DNA of 64,000 nt, taken from Mimachlamys varia. Its lineage: Eukaryota; Mollusca; Bivalvia; Pectinida; Pectinidae. The stretch lies in the NCBI GenBank assembly GCA_947623455.1, contig OX392532.1, positions 30,602,792-30,666,791 on the forward strand, in the 5' to 3' direction. Shown in pieces: positions 9,663 through 21,489 of this stretch. The notes under the pieces were generated by a model. It had not been told where the DNA came from and made no database searches. It worked only from the letters and a program-made list of their open reading frames with translations. Both the position numbers and the translations under genes were made by a program. Every line of letters begins with the position of its first letter. The first letter of the stretch is position 1.

Positions 9663-11420
9663 GTAATCTTTAAATCTATCAACAGTAGTATTGTTTTGTG
9701 AAATAAGACTGCCACTAAAGATGAATTATGTGTATGTGATATAAATACAATTATATTTAAGATTACATATAAACAGTAAGAGGGCTAATAAGAACATCAC
9801 GCAATTATAAGTCGGGAAATGGTTGTCGCTCCCTTGAGGATTAAACACAAATTAAATACATTGAGAATGAAACGACGACGCAACGCATAAACAGTAATAC
9901 AATTATATTGTATTGTTACATATATTCCTAACTCATGAATATCTGTTGATCACCTAGTGCTACTTGTACATGTACTGGAGGTGACACAATCTTAATTCCA
10001 ATTTCATTTAAAAAGTAAATAGGTCATGATTTTGGGAGGAATGTTAATTTGTGCTCATTCCGGCTGGGTTTCCTTTTGGTTCTTTGTTAGGAAACCTTTA
10101 ATCAAGAACTGATTACGCACAAAACACTGATACAGAAAAATCTGATGACGTATACTTTGTAGCATGTTACTCCAGTAATTGATGGTAAGACCAAACTGTT
10201 GCAGTTTCAATCAAGTAATCATGGTACAAAAAAACCCATCAATTTATTGTCATAACTGGATATATTTGATGCATATCAAACAGTTAATCACATTGTAACT
10301 CAATCTAACTATGTTCCTTTCCGTTGACTGTTTGAATTTCTCGGGTGCATAATGGTATTAAGATGCCTGTGATTTTCTTTAGGTTTAGAACATGTTCAAA
10401 TATATATCAACATATTTACCTCATTACGTAACTCTAAATGAAATAATTACGTTTTGTAAGAGTACCCATTTGATGAATTTGTTCATCATAACAGACAACA
10501 ACAAAGATACCAAGAATAATCTTACATAAACGTATTGGGTTTGATTTTTTTGTATATATCGTCCACAGCATACTAATTCAGTATTTCATACGGGAGGCGT
10601 AAAGGGAAACGATCTTTGTTGTAGCATGTCATTTTCTACAGTAACACATGCTAAACAAGTAAATTAGTGGCATCTTTGAAATGATAATAACATTGTCAGA
10701 AAATATATAGAATCTTTCGTTTTTCTTTTTTCCTCCAATCATCTACATTGCTTAAAAGAGAAGCTGGCGACGCCGCGAAAAAAGGCACTATGGCGCTACG
10801 AGAAGGAAAAAAAGGAAATCCATAGCAATTCTGTACAGTAAGCAGAGGGATAGCATGTATATTATAACCGCTTATTAAAGGTTCATGGTATTGTATTTCC
10901 CATCGGTTGGACCACAGACTGAACGCATAATGGAGGTGGCTGCTTATTAAATGTGACCGTTAAAGAAGGTTTAACTGTATTAGTAATTGAAGTCACTGCA
11001 TTTACTTAACATTACAAACAAAACATATCATTGTCATGATATCAATTCAAATTGTTGGTTTAGTGAGTAGATTTAGACCTCGACAGTACATATTTCCAAA
11101 CTGAAAATGAGAGGAAGATGTCTTTGTATTTATTATGAGTTGTGATTGTGATTTTCATCTATCAAAATGCACTAAATACTCAACATGTGTATGACTTACT
11201 ACTGATGTCCTAACTAACATGATTAGTCATAACGCTTTCTGTAACCTATGACAGTCACTGAAATGAATTATAGTCCAAGAAAAAATGTTTCTCAAGGATT
11301 TGTTTTGTCGAATATGAATTCACATTGTTTAAGTGTTTACTTTATATCTAATAAATATATAATTTGTTCTTGAAAACAAAATTATATTCATGATTGTTAC
11401 CTATCTTTTTTTCTCAACAG
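9663..11420 (+). other. Putative intron between candidate exons
   Basis: AT-rich and without long open frames. The donor GTAATC is at the left edge and a pyrimidine-rich acceptor (CTTTTTTTCTCAACAG) ends at 11420. It contains the pogo-like element at 10836-10977. The intron call stands or falls with the exon calls. Confidence 0.3.
10836..10977. mobile_element. pogo-like short DNA element with TA target duplication
   Basis: It begins CAGTAAGCAG and ends GGTTTAACTG, with TA on both sides (10834-10835 and 10978-10979), as expected for a Tc1/mariner-pogo type insertion. The words CGCTTATTAAAGG and GGCTGCTTATTAAATG lie inside. The inverted repeats are weak beyond the CAGT ends, so the copy is old or a fragment. 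It is only 142 bp and non-coding. Confidence 0.5.
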
Positions 11421-11560
11421 CAACATTGCAGTTGGTCTCGCCACACTACAATTATTCGATAACACTAAAAGAATATCAAGATGTCTTTAATGCGTACACT
11501 TTTGGACAGATTGGATATTTTTCCAGAATGTTTAACCAGGCAGATTTCAAACGACTTTAA
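11421..11560 (+). CDS. Candidate terminal coding exon of the small gene begun at 9617
   Basis: It follows an unusually good acceptor (polypyrimidine tract and CAACAG ending at 11420). Joined in phase 1 to 9617-9662, it reads ATLQLVSPHYNYSITL then KEYQDVFNAYTFGQIGYFSR and ends at a TAA at 11558-11560. A different frame over 11481-11693 is also open for 70 codons, so the frame is not certain. An AATAAA at 11815-11820 could serve as polyadenylation signal. No signal peptide or membrane segment is evident. Function unknown. Confidence 0.35.
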
Positions 11561-11829
11561 AAATTCACAACGTTATTTTGACTTCATCTTTTCACCTGTA
11601 CTAGTTCTGTTTCTCCCTATTGCACATATTCATTCCTGTTTTATCTCCAATAATACAGATGGAGTAAGATGGCAGGGGATGATGCAGCGGTAGCTCTGCT
11701 TTATCAATCAAAATAGTTGGCACTTTAAATGAAACAGGGAGATATGAGTAAGGTGGCATATGACTAGTTGGTTGTCACTGTTAAGGCGGCTTCTTCGAAT
11801 TCCTTAAAAATAATAATAAATTTATTTTG

Positions 11830-13590
11830 CTAATTGTAATGATATTAAACATTGGATATACTTTTATTATTAAGTGTTTTATGTTGTTATCATAAAAAAT
11901 AAAACAAAACAACATGTGTTTGCCTATATTTGTAGAGACAACTTACACTTGCTAATATTCTGACAGCGTCATCACTTTAAACAGCTAAATCAGGGAAGAG
12001 TCATCAATTTTGTAATACAATATTGATGACGTCGCGGTATATAGGGTTAAATGTTACATTAATTGGCAGTAAGGGAAACATTTTGGGAAATAAAAAAGTT
12101 TGGGAAAAAAATACCCCAATCTCTATCAAGTGATGCAAACCGCCAAAAAACCCTCAATCCTTGGGATAGTTTAGTATGCAGAAATGCCTAGTTCGAAATT
12201 TCAAAACATTTAACCCGGAGGTCAGATTTATCTACCTACATCATACAAGTATGATAGGTTACACCCCTTGGTAAGTGTATCTTAGATCGTTTGTTACATT
12301 TGTACATATTGGACAATATCGCTGTCGGTGTGTTTTTATAACCAGCATCATTGAAACATGTGTTTTAATACCACTGACAACAAAATGAAACTTCCAAAAA
12401 TAAATAAATGCCCAACGAAGACCCATATAGGCTGAAATTGAGAGAGTAATTAACTCGATTCTTGTTAAATTGAAAGCTATTTGGGAAATCGATGTCCACG
12501 TTGAAGATTTTTATTCCTGATACATACTTCATTCACAAAATATTTTGTATGCATATTAGCCTTACGTAGATTCTTATCGCCTATACTACATGTACGTAGC
12601 TCTATGATTTCGTACACATCGAATGCAATTCATAGGATTAAGCCTTCGTAACCTCTATTTCAGACTTCCGATTTCACACAGGACGATCGCCTAAATTAAA
12701 GCACCCAAACGTTTGAACCTACCATAAAAGTCAAGTTTTCATTCAAAGCTTCTGAACGATTTGACTTCTGATGGAGCCTTGAGAATCCATGGGTAATAGA
12801 GGATGACGTCAGGATGGTGTGGGTCGGTGACAAGCGTATAGATGACTATCTCAAGAGTCGTCCGTACTCTTAGAGCTCCCACACTGGGTATACACGCGCT
12901 TGTACGACACATATTTGTAAAATCAAATAAATAACAGTTAAAGTACATGACTCGGGGCCGATCGACATTGTCGCGGCTTCTGCACTTCTGTATTATAGTA
13001 TATGTACTGGGAATTTGACTTCCCGTTTCACGGTTATGATTTTCAAAAGTAAATAAAATGTCTGTCCTGGTTCAATGCAAATGTGATGTCATTTTGAATT
13101 TGTCAATGTGATTGTCATATAGCATTCCCTTTAGGTTAAACATACTCTGTGAATTTCTATGCACGACTGCCTTTATGCGAATTGTTATATAACTATCACC
13201 GCATTAATATCAAAATACGACAAGCATTCTGTCATGTCTAAAACTTAACTTAAAAATAATGTAAAACAAAGATTCTACATACACATATATATCTTTCTAT
13301 ATAAATCGATATGATGCTAAATGTCGTTTCAAAAACTTGGTGAATTTATATTTGATATAAGGGAGGCATCTATTAAAATCTCGAATAAACCATTCTGACT
13401 TCGCAATATATAATGATATTGTCTTGTTTGTCACATCCTATGCACAGTTGTTAAAGTTTAAGAACGGCACAATGCCTCGAAAATCGCGGTATTTCCAGAG
13501 ATGTATTCTATATTAAACATAATAAGAAAGGGAGAGATGGAGCATTATTGTATATCAAATGAACAAACTGAAACAAAACGTGATATATCT
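11830..13590. other. Intergenic; one GC-richer patch at 12760-12950
   Basis: Mostly AT-rich. The patch at 12760-12950 is open on the - strand (12739-12948, 69 codons, including TLVTDPHHPDVILYYPW) and holds a palindromic CRE TGACGTCA at 12804-12811. It could be an exon, but no strong splice site frames it. Confidence 0.3.
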
Positions 13591-13625
13591 TTGCTGTAGT
13601 TGTTCTAAAAAAGATAAAGCCAATA

Positions 13626-13707
13626 AAGGGTTTTGCCAAATTTGAAAATCCCGAGGGTGGAACTTCCCTTTCTTACACCCCTTGTCATGATAGAGTCTTA
13701 TAGTCTT
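13626..13707 (+). repeat. RepB fragment (one arm)
   Basis: GGGTTTTGCCAAATTTGAAA followed by ATCCCGAGGGTGGAA, TTCCCTTTCTTACACC and GATAGAGTCTTATAG matches the right arm of the palindromic element at 40009-40178. Only one arm is present. Confidence 0.75.
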
Positions 13708-14012
13708 TGCAGCAGTTTGTAGGTGTACCAGCCTGAAGGGATTTTCTTTGGTGAAATTGCTTCCTTTAAACATGGTTTAAAAAGGGAAATGCTGTTTTTT
13801 AACATGTTTGATAAGACAATGGAATATGTCGGTATCATACATCCTTATATCGTAAGAATGGTATGAATGTTAGGTTCATTCATTGATGATGCAACATCCT
13901 AGGTATAAATCTGGCAGAAGTTTACTAAAATAGACTCTGAAAGATCCTTGTCCAACTGTAATAACTTTGTATGTAGTACACTTCCATTAAAAATGTGATT
14001 TATAAAAACTTA

Positions 14013-14208
14013 GTGGTTGGATGGTGCAGTGGGTAGCGCACTTGCCTTTCACCAAGGCGGCCGGAGTTCGATTCCCTACCGGACGTGAAAAGGTATGGGA
14101 TACTCTGTTTTCCTCCCACAATGTGACCCCTCGCTCGCTAAAATCGGGGTCAACATTGTTGATTAATATAAGTTGCATAACTTGTTTCATAAGTGTTATA
14201 AAATGCAA
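14013..14208 (+). repeat. tRNA-derived SINE, most complete copy
   Basis: The tRNA-like head has an A box in TGGTGCAGTGGGTAGCG and a B box in GGAGTTCGATTCCCTACC, spaced as in an RNA polymerase III internal promoter. The body (TTTTCCTCCCACAATGTGAC, then GATTAATATAAGTTG) is shared with the copy at 1998. It ends in an A-rich stretch before RepA at 14226. It is probably transcribed by Pol III if active, but it does not fold as a functional tRNA past the head. Confidence 0.85.
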
Positions 14209-14225
14209 GCTTCTAATGGGTAGAT

Positions 14226-15025
14226 AAATATTAAACTAGGGGTTAATATGAACAAAGAAAATATTTACACGAACACCTTTGCAAAAGTACAAAACAAAAC
14301 GACCAGGCGTTCCGGCATCGTCGGAAACCCACGGTACACTTCTCTGACGTTTGCATACCGTGTGCCAGAATCGTTCTAAATCTTCGTTTCCCGGAATAGA
14401 AGTTTATTCGGAGATTTGGACCAATCAGAATCGTCGTTTCTCGTGACACTCTGTTAGATCAGTTTACCTTGACCACGACCAGAATATTTATGTAGGAATG
14501 ACACCGATGTCAATCTCCTTATAGTAGGACCTTACATTTTGATCACAATCGACACAATTATATAACACAATCGACAGGTTTTGTTGACAGGCGGGGCTAC
14601 AAATTAAACGGGATACCCCGGCTGGATGTCCCGGCTGGATGTAGTCACGGATGAAGCTATCGATATGATTGGCTACTATTTTAGTACGAAAACGAGAGTT
14701 TCCATTGATTCTGGCCCACGGTATGCAAACGTCAGAGAAGTGTACCGTGGGTTTCCGACGATGTCGTTCCGGAAGAATAAGCGTTTTCTGCTACGTCGAC
14801 AAGATCCGCAATGTTAACCTTGGTGGTCACATTCAAGTAAATGTCGTGGCCACAATGAGAATAAATCATTATTTATAACCACAAGTAAGCATATTCAAAT
14901 CCTACAAGGATAATACTATTTCTGAATGAGACCAAGATGGCGACCAGAAACCTTGCTCATAGTCTCCATCAGCATGCATCATTTGAATCCTTATCCTGTA
15001 AGTTTTTTCGTCAGAAGCCGATGTA
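14226..15025 (+). repeat. RepA copy split by a nested inverted-repeat element
   Basis: The left part, 14226-14315, runs from ATTAAACTAGG through GACCAGGCGTTCCGG. The right part, from 14764, resumes with GTTCCGGAAGAATAAGCG, continues past GGTCACATTCAAGTAAATGT and includes the central block with AAGATGGCGACCAGAAACC. The 5' terminal sequence is lost next to the SINE. The junctions on either side of the nested element carry duplicated RepA sequence, proving an insertion. Confidence 0.85.
14316..14763. mobile_element. 448-bp DNA transposon derivative with 57-bp near-perfect terminal inverted repeats
   Basis: The terminal repeats at 14316-14372 and 14707-14763 match at 56 of 57 positions, beginning CATCGTCGGAAACCCACGGT. 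Weaker inverted similarity extends further inward. It is flanked by CGTTCCGG at 14308-14315 and 14765-14772, and comparing nine bases (14307-14315 and 14764-14772) gives eight matches. Target duplications of 8-9 bp with long terminal repeats fit Mutator-like elements best. hAT elements also make 8-bp duplications but usually have short terminal repeats. There is no transposase reading, so the copy is non-autonomous. Confidence 0.9.
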
Positions 15026-15585
15026 TATATCATGAAAATCCCGATATTCAGAGCAAGTCCTAGAATGAAACCAAAACAAAACTGCGACATGTTAACACAA
15101 TAGGTTGGAGAAACAGGGGTGATGCTTTCAAGAAAGACAGCGTTCACGATAGGAAAATCGAAATCGTCACGTTTATCGTATTAATGTATCTAAGTAGTAA
15201 GCTGCTCATGTTTTTGATAGCTGAAGTAAAAATCGAGGAGAAAGCTAAAGTGAAACTGTATGCTGTGATTAATTTAAAGTTCAGAAGGACATATACGATA
15301 ATCAAAGTCAGCGAACCTCTTGTTATTTTGACAAATCATTTAAAGTAAGACTGCAGAAGATAAACACATAAGCTTTGTAATGTAAAATATGATGACGGAG
15401 ACATACCTTCTTTTCTTATCCATATCAAGTATCAGTGGCACATTAACAAGTGTCTTAATATCCGGGAGAATGATATCCTAAGCAAGGTAACTTGGTAAAC
15501 AATGATTGAATATTAAATAATTAAGAATCAGTTAGATTTGGAACAAAATAACGGTTCCCTTATCAAACACCAACACCCCTTCTCT

Positions 15586-15603
15586 CCCCCCCCCCCCCCC
15601 CCC
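15586..15603. repeat. Poly-C run of 18
   Basis: Eighteen consecutive C residues, preceded by a TCTCT stretch, directly before a RepA fragment. It may form a G-rich structure on the - strand and is likely to vary in length. Confidence 0.95.
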
Positions 15604-15615
15604 GGAAAAAAATAT

Positions 15616-15775
15616 AGAGAAGCGTGAACAAAACCATAATCTAGAAATCGATTAAACTAGGGGCAAAACACAAAAAAAGGTAAGATTCAAATCGAGACCC
15701 TCGTAAAAATACTATATAATAAGACCAGGTTTTCTGAAAGAGAAAGCGTCTTCTGCTTCATCGACGAGAGGTGAC
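15616..15775 (+). repeat. RepA arm fragment
   Basis: It matches the outer arm: AAGCGTGAACAAAACCATAA, ATCGATTAAACTAGGGGC, then AAGCGTCTTCTGCTTCATCG. The first terminal bases are damaged, and the match is lost after about 15775. Confidence 0.85.
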
Positions 15776-15779
15776 GAGA

Positions 15780-16370
15780 TACATGTGATGATGATCACGA
15801 TCAAAGTGAGACAATGAAATTTAGACCCAAACTAAGAGACCAGACCAATGATAGGTAACTGGTTCTCGTACATGTTCTTCATTAAAAGTTATGAGTATGT
15901 TGTTTGCTGTCTGATAGTTTGGATGTTTTACGTCAAAATGTAGTTTTGCTATCCAGCAGACGAATCTGAAAAATCAACGCAAACTCTACATGAACAAGAG
16001 TAAAGTAATTACATTCGCAGTGCTTTTGTTTTAAAGCAACAATTTTGATGGAAGTGTTGTTTTGCCAAGTTGATTTCATCTCAATACTTTTGAAGAAAAT
16101 ATTTATTCAGCTTTGAATTCCTTGGCAAAAAAAAACAAAAAACAAAAAAACGAACAATAATTACAGCATATTGCATTACATTCTCAACGTAATTTATATT
16201 TTTCTGTTAGAATTCATTCACTATAAAAACGGTTTTAGTAAGATTGTATCTTACATATGCCTAGCAAGAATTTCCCTAGACAATGCATAACGCTATGAAA
16301 CAAAAGATGTGAACAGTGGTGCAACGCAAATGCGTGATTCAGTTAAAGAGACTGCTGTGCTAATACCCAA
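15780..16370. other. Intergenic, A-rich tracts only
   Basis: No gene or shared repeat seen. It contains an A-rich low-complexity stretch near 16125-16150. Confidence 0.5.
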
Positions 16371-16379
16371 GATAAGTTA

Positions 16380-17280
16380 GTAGTCCCCTAACTTTACAAT
16401 ACAGGCAACATCGGACGCCGTAAAGGCTACGTTACAGTAATGAACGTTCATCCCTCGAGCCGACAACCTAACCTTATTACTTAGCGTCTGATAAAGACAT
16501 GACAAATGACAGTTTATATCTCTATGAACGCAAGGGTCAGCAGCACTTTTACCAGAAATACAATTCAATACGACTAAACAAGTTAGCTACATTAAAGGTG
16601 CATAAATAATTTCATCAAATATCAATTTGGTTTCCATATTGTAAAATTATAAATGATTGTATGCAAAATTGTCTTTTCATCACAAACATTAAGATCATTT
16701 GTGATTGATATAACACTCAATAAAATGTGACGTTGCAGAAATGTTGAAATATGTATTTTATTATGGTAGAATTGGATTTATTACAAAGTCATCGATTCCT
16801 AAACAAACGCTGTTGATAGTATAAACTTTGCCCAATCAAAGCTCTCTTACTCGTTAAAACATAAGATGAATCCAACTTTTGTAAATCGACTGTTTTATGG
16901 CTAAGCATTAAGAAATGAGAATGTTGTTTTGAAACACGCTCCAATACATGTTTCGCTGGTGCCGGGAACTGTCTAAAACCCACACCGGAGTTATTCGTAC
17001 CATGACAGCAAACTACCATCTGTTGTGTCGTCAGCTCGCTCCACATTTACACCGCAGAATGCTTCCTCGATGCTTTGAAGTTTTGGTTCGCAACTCAAAG
17101 ATCATGAATTTCGGGCCTACAAGTAACCAACACCTAGCGTAGACAGTTTTATACGGGAGCTAAGTACGTGAGCAATGTCAACAATCGGCACATTTAACTA
17201 TCTACTGACAGACAGAACGGCACCGAACTTCTTCGTGGGGAAATAAGCAACCCAGCGTAATGACGGTCGGGTTCAAAGAT
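16380..17280. other. GC-richer island with open readings on both strands
   Basis: 16948-17142 on + (64 codons) and 16789-17046 on - (85 codons) overlap and both look protein-like. The - reading passes a donor-like CGAGTAAGAG. The two cannot be separated by eye, and no family is recognised. It is a candidate exon or conserved regulatory element. Confidence 0.25.
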
Positions 17281-18959
17281 CAAATGGTAAATATGAAATT
17301 ACGGGATTTTTTTTCCTGAGTCGTTTTCCGAATGAGTTTAACTTCATTGGACGCGGTTTTTGGAAGGGTCAGTTCTCATTCATTATTATGATTCCATTCA
17401 GAAAATTTTCCACTCGTAGCCAGGGTAATATCGTAATGACAATTTGATTGATTTTCATGCTCAAAGTTTAAATTTGAATAAGTGTGATGCGGTTTTGACA
17501 TGATTACGTAATTGGTTTAACAGGCACCTTCGGGGTAACGAAAAAGGAACTTACTGTGAACGTAATAGCTATCGTATGTGAAGCTAAAATAGCCCGCTGC
17601 TGATTATGGGGTAATGGTATATATTTGATGAGGAAAAAGACCCCAGGCATGTTTTTGTAGAAAACAATTTCATATAGAATATATCCGGTAGAGTTAAAAA
17701 AGCAAGAAATTAATAATTGAGAAAGAAAATATAAACATTTCACGGAAAAACAAACACAGCGTTATATGCAATAACCCACGGTAAAAGAGCAAAAGGAAAG
17801 TTGAGAACTTGCAAGCAAATCAAACACGGATCTGAACGCAGTCATTCTTGACTTTAAACGATTAACAACGAATTCACATACTCCTGCTTTTACGATGTGG
17901 ACTACGATGTCAATGGTTAATATCATCTTAATGTGAATAATTGTGTAAAGATTATTTCTATTTTGAAACGTTTGATTTACCAAATGAGTAAAGAAAGTTA
18001 GGAATGTTTTTGAACACATGAAACTAAGACATATGCTGTTTAAATAAAATTATTTAATGGTTCACTCAACCGAAACGGATTAGGGTGCATATGGGGGCTA
18101 GCATCAAATTAAAGTGTAACATGAAAAAATGTCACAACTGCATAAACATCACTGATTTTATAAATCTTTTAAATTTTTATTTTGCAAATAAGGGGGGAAA
18201 CACAAACAAGCAAGAAAAATGCAGGGGACTAATCTTATATTTTATATCAGTTAGTCTACCAATGGTGGCATGCAGCATCACACAAAAGGCACGCCATTAA
18301 AATGAGTGGCTCAGGAACCATAAGACACATGTAACAGGTGAAGGTTCAGTAAGACAGAAACACTTATTTTGGACAATACCCCTAATATATATCAAATAGC
18401 AACGTAGCGATTACAAATGATGCAGTTGCACCTTTACCTAAAGGCAAATTAAAGATACTAAAATCAAATTCAAAGTGTTATTCTATCCCTTCTCGACCCT
18501 TTGGTTAACCATATTACCAGCGTTCGAATGCAAGGAAACTATTAAAGATTGAAGTAATTTTGCGTCAGAATGTTTTCAACGAGGACTGGAATAAGATAAG
18601 GTTAAGCCTGAATGAAGAGAGAGATTTTGGCGATATTTTCGTGAAATAGTCTTGAAAAGTTAAGGTTGACTCTGTAGCAGAAAAACTTTCATCTAGCAAA
18701 CACCGTGTATAACAAAACACTACCTTTATAATACTTACCGTATAAAATACTAGTAGTGTTTGATATCTCACATATTGCAATGTGGCTAAAGATACCATTA
18801 AACTATAATAACAAAAGATACAATATTTACAAATTCTTTATTTGACAACAATGCACGTGTTTGTCCGCGACACTTGACATAGTGACTAACGATGAAACTA
18901 TTTATATTGTTATTGGATATAAAACAAACACTTACCTTAAATGACATTTCCTAAACGCC

Positions 18960-19380
18960 AATAACACACATAGTCGACGTTTAATAATACGGGGTCCAGC
19001 ATTCCCCCGAATTTGCAAAGCCCGTACCCGCATTTGGATCCGGCCACTAGACGTGTATGACGGACGTAATTGGAAGGCATGCATGTGCATGTATAATAGA
19101 TAAACCTATCAGTTATCGGTGTATATAGGAATCAAAGGGAATGTGTATCAGTGGCGGAGTGTCTAAAGTGCGTGTCTGTCACCAACTCGGCGTGAAGGGG
19201 TCAGAACTGGTGTTAATTACGCGCTGTCAATTGGCGGAGCATGTTCCCCGTTGCAGTGGCTCAACAGGAGCTTTTATCCTCCGAGATTTGGGAGGGGCGT
19301 TTACTGTCCGGTGTAGACAGGCGGCTGTCCGTCCAACATAGCCTCCATTCCAAACTCCTTTCATGTGCATTGCGTGCCTA
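18960..19380. promoter_or_regulatory. GC-rich non-repeat island, candidate regulatory element
   Basis: A 400-bp stretch with clearly higher GC and sequence complexity than its surroundings, without a second copy in the window. A 66-codon + reading (19141-19341) lacks any supporting signal. Such islands in AT-rich animal intergenic DNA are often enhancers or exons; nothing more specific can be read. Confidence 0.3.
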
Positions 19381-20244
19381 AGCTTGACCTACCAGGTCCA
19401 AATTCCGTCAATACCGTTATAGTGATAATATTGCATTCCTTTAATATTTAATTTTCTTTGATTGCTCTAGGAATGCATGCGTTTAGTACTTGCTGTCTTT
19501 GTCGTGTCTGCTTTGCATTAAACCATTAATGAACTGTAATATACAATTGATTAAATTGAGGAATAATTTTGTCGAGGCATACGTCAAAAATCTCCATTCA
19601 ATTTTAGTTTATGCTCAAATATGTGCGTGCAATTTCTTGATTGCTATCGCCGTAAACACATTTATACCTACGCCTTATCTGATAGCGAGTTTATCATTGA
19701 GATTAGCACATAACTTTCCTGTCACAAAATCAACACTTCAGACAGACATTTCGTTCACACATTAAATCCTGCCACGGAGTTTTATTACTAATTAGAAACA
19801 CAACAGAGGTACATTTACTGCGCTGGGTGAACAACAATTTTAATGGTTAAATGTTAGGAATACTATCAAAAGACAAATGAAAACAAGCGAAAGATAAATG
19901 CGTTAGGCTGTTACGAGTTAAACTATAGTAAAATACACGGTCTCAATCAGATAGCTATACAATCTTTCAGATCGTAATAGTTCTACAACATAGCATTTAC
20001 GTCAATAGGCCAAAGACATGAAAACCAAAATGTTTTTTCTGTTCAGCTTTTGTCTTTGTTGCTAAGCAAACAATTCAAGAGTGCATAGACTAATAGGGTT
20101 TTGAAACCACGTAATGTATGCTGTATGTCTGTTGTTTATTCACGTTGATGTTGACTAATGTTTTTCCTTGTAGAATAATAAACATAAAATTTAATTTGAA
20201 TTGCATTAAAATCAAGTATTATAACTTGTCGACATGCCTATTGA

Positions 20245-20335
20245 AAAATAAGATATACTTAAGTTTGTTTTTGTTTGTATGTGTGTCTTTTGTTTTTTGC
20301 TTTGTTTTGTTTTTGTTTTTGAAGAAAAAAACTAA
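20245..20335 (+). repeat. T/G-rich low-complexity tract
   Basis: Runs of TTTGT and TTTTG repeats with almost no C or A for about 70 bases, ending in an A-rich stretch. The hydrophobic open reading over it is an artefact of composition. Confidence 0.8.
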
Positions 20336-20619
20336 TTTACATATTTTAAAGTAGATAATTGTTAAATGTCAGGCCCCTGTTAACCTCTTGCAAAAATCAG
20401 CTATGAGAAATATCACTTCTTATTACTTTCTCATACAATAGTATAAGCAATATGACGACAACGAAATATATGAAAAATGTTCTCGATTTTGTATTGCATC
20501 CCTCGAATTGTAATCGAAATGTTTGATGTTTTGAAATGCACATGCTATTGTAAATTCATATCAGCGTCGTGTTTTGCGGCGAAAAGAAACAAGAAAAAAA
20601 TATTCTGACAATGTGTCAA

Positions 20620-20880
20620 CACACTGTAGCCTCCCAGTGATGTCGCATCCCTGCTGATAGATTGTGATTTTTATTTGAAGGAAGCCGTTGGCCTCTCTTT
20701 CAAACTCGATTAAGGAGACAATGAGGGATGGAACGGACTGGCTTCTTCATCTGACGGGGAATTGTGGGAAACCTTATATTGCGCCTGTCACACAAGTCGG
20801 CTCATCAGACAAAAACAGATTGTAGTCCTGGACGTGTACGGGGCTTCGGCCCGCTGGCCAGGCAATGACTAGTGTACAGA
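20620..20880. promoter_or_regulatory. GC-richer island with Su(H)-like site and a TTCG hairpin
   Basis: It contains TGTGGGAA (20763-20770), which fits the Su(H)/RBPJ consensus YGTGRGAA. It also contains the exact hairpin GGGC-TTCG-GCCC at 20841-20852, whose cTTCGg loop would be very stable as RNA. There is no open frame of note. A regulatory role is inferred from composition and motif only. Confidence 0.3.
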
Positions 20881-21281
20881 TACAATGTAGTACGCATGTA
20901 CGCAGGTTACGTAATAATGTCATGATTTTTATTTTTCTTCTTCAAAGCAATTCCTTACATATTCTACATTGTATCAAGCCGGATGTACCTTTCCTTCTAT
21001 CTTGTTTAATTCTATTGTTTTTCCGTGAAAGATTTTTTTCAGTTTTGCTTACTTTTCAAAAAATAATTTTACTTAAAGAGTTTTGCTGTACATAATAAAT
21101 CGTTATTAGTGTATACCTGTCACTTTCTGACATACTACAGTATAGCTTTACAAAGGGTACCATTGTAAGGTAACAGTAGTAGTATCTAAAGGGTTGTAAT
21201 AGTGGTTTGCTAAATAATGCATGATTAAATTATTTATGAATGAAGTAATTGGTGGTGAATGAGTATGTTGACTCATGATTT

Positions 21282-21487
21282 AACTTTACTTCTAAATTCA
21301 TAAATTAAAGAGATTTTATGCACCTGACCCTTCTGCTTCTACATTTGTTTAGAAATCTTGGATTCCTACCTTTTTGCCCCTATCATCAGAGTCCTAAGAG
21401 GACGAAACAGCTGTATGATGCAGTTTAATACATTTTTTTCGACATACTGTATTTATAACTAAATTTAAAAGGTGCAGCATATATGTG
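21282..21487 (+). repeat. RepC dispersed repeat, copy 2
   Basis: It pairs with 491-700 over its whole length and in the same orientation. It shares TTTACTTCTAAATTCATAAA at the start, ACAGCTGTATGATGCAGTTT in the middle and AAAGGTGCAGCATAT at the end. Confidence 0.85.
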
Positions 21488-21489
21488 AA

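Noticed and set aside
14013..14085. True tRNA gene
   Set aside because: A and B boxes are present but the sequence continues into a shared SINE body and lacks a proper 3' acceptor stem.
13987..14227. Open readings on both strands of 68-73 codons
   Set aside because: They are translations of the SINE at 14013-14208.
14243..14878. Several overlapping readings of 62-70 codons that resemble each other
   Set aside because: They come from the inverted arms of the 448-bp element and from RepA, which explains the shared peptide words.
20118..20354. Hydrophobic 78-codon reading
   Set aside because: Produced by a T/G-rich low-complexity tract.
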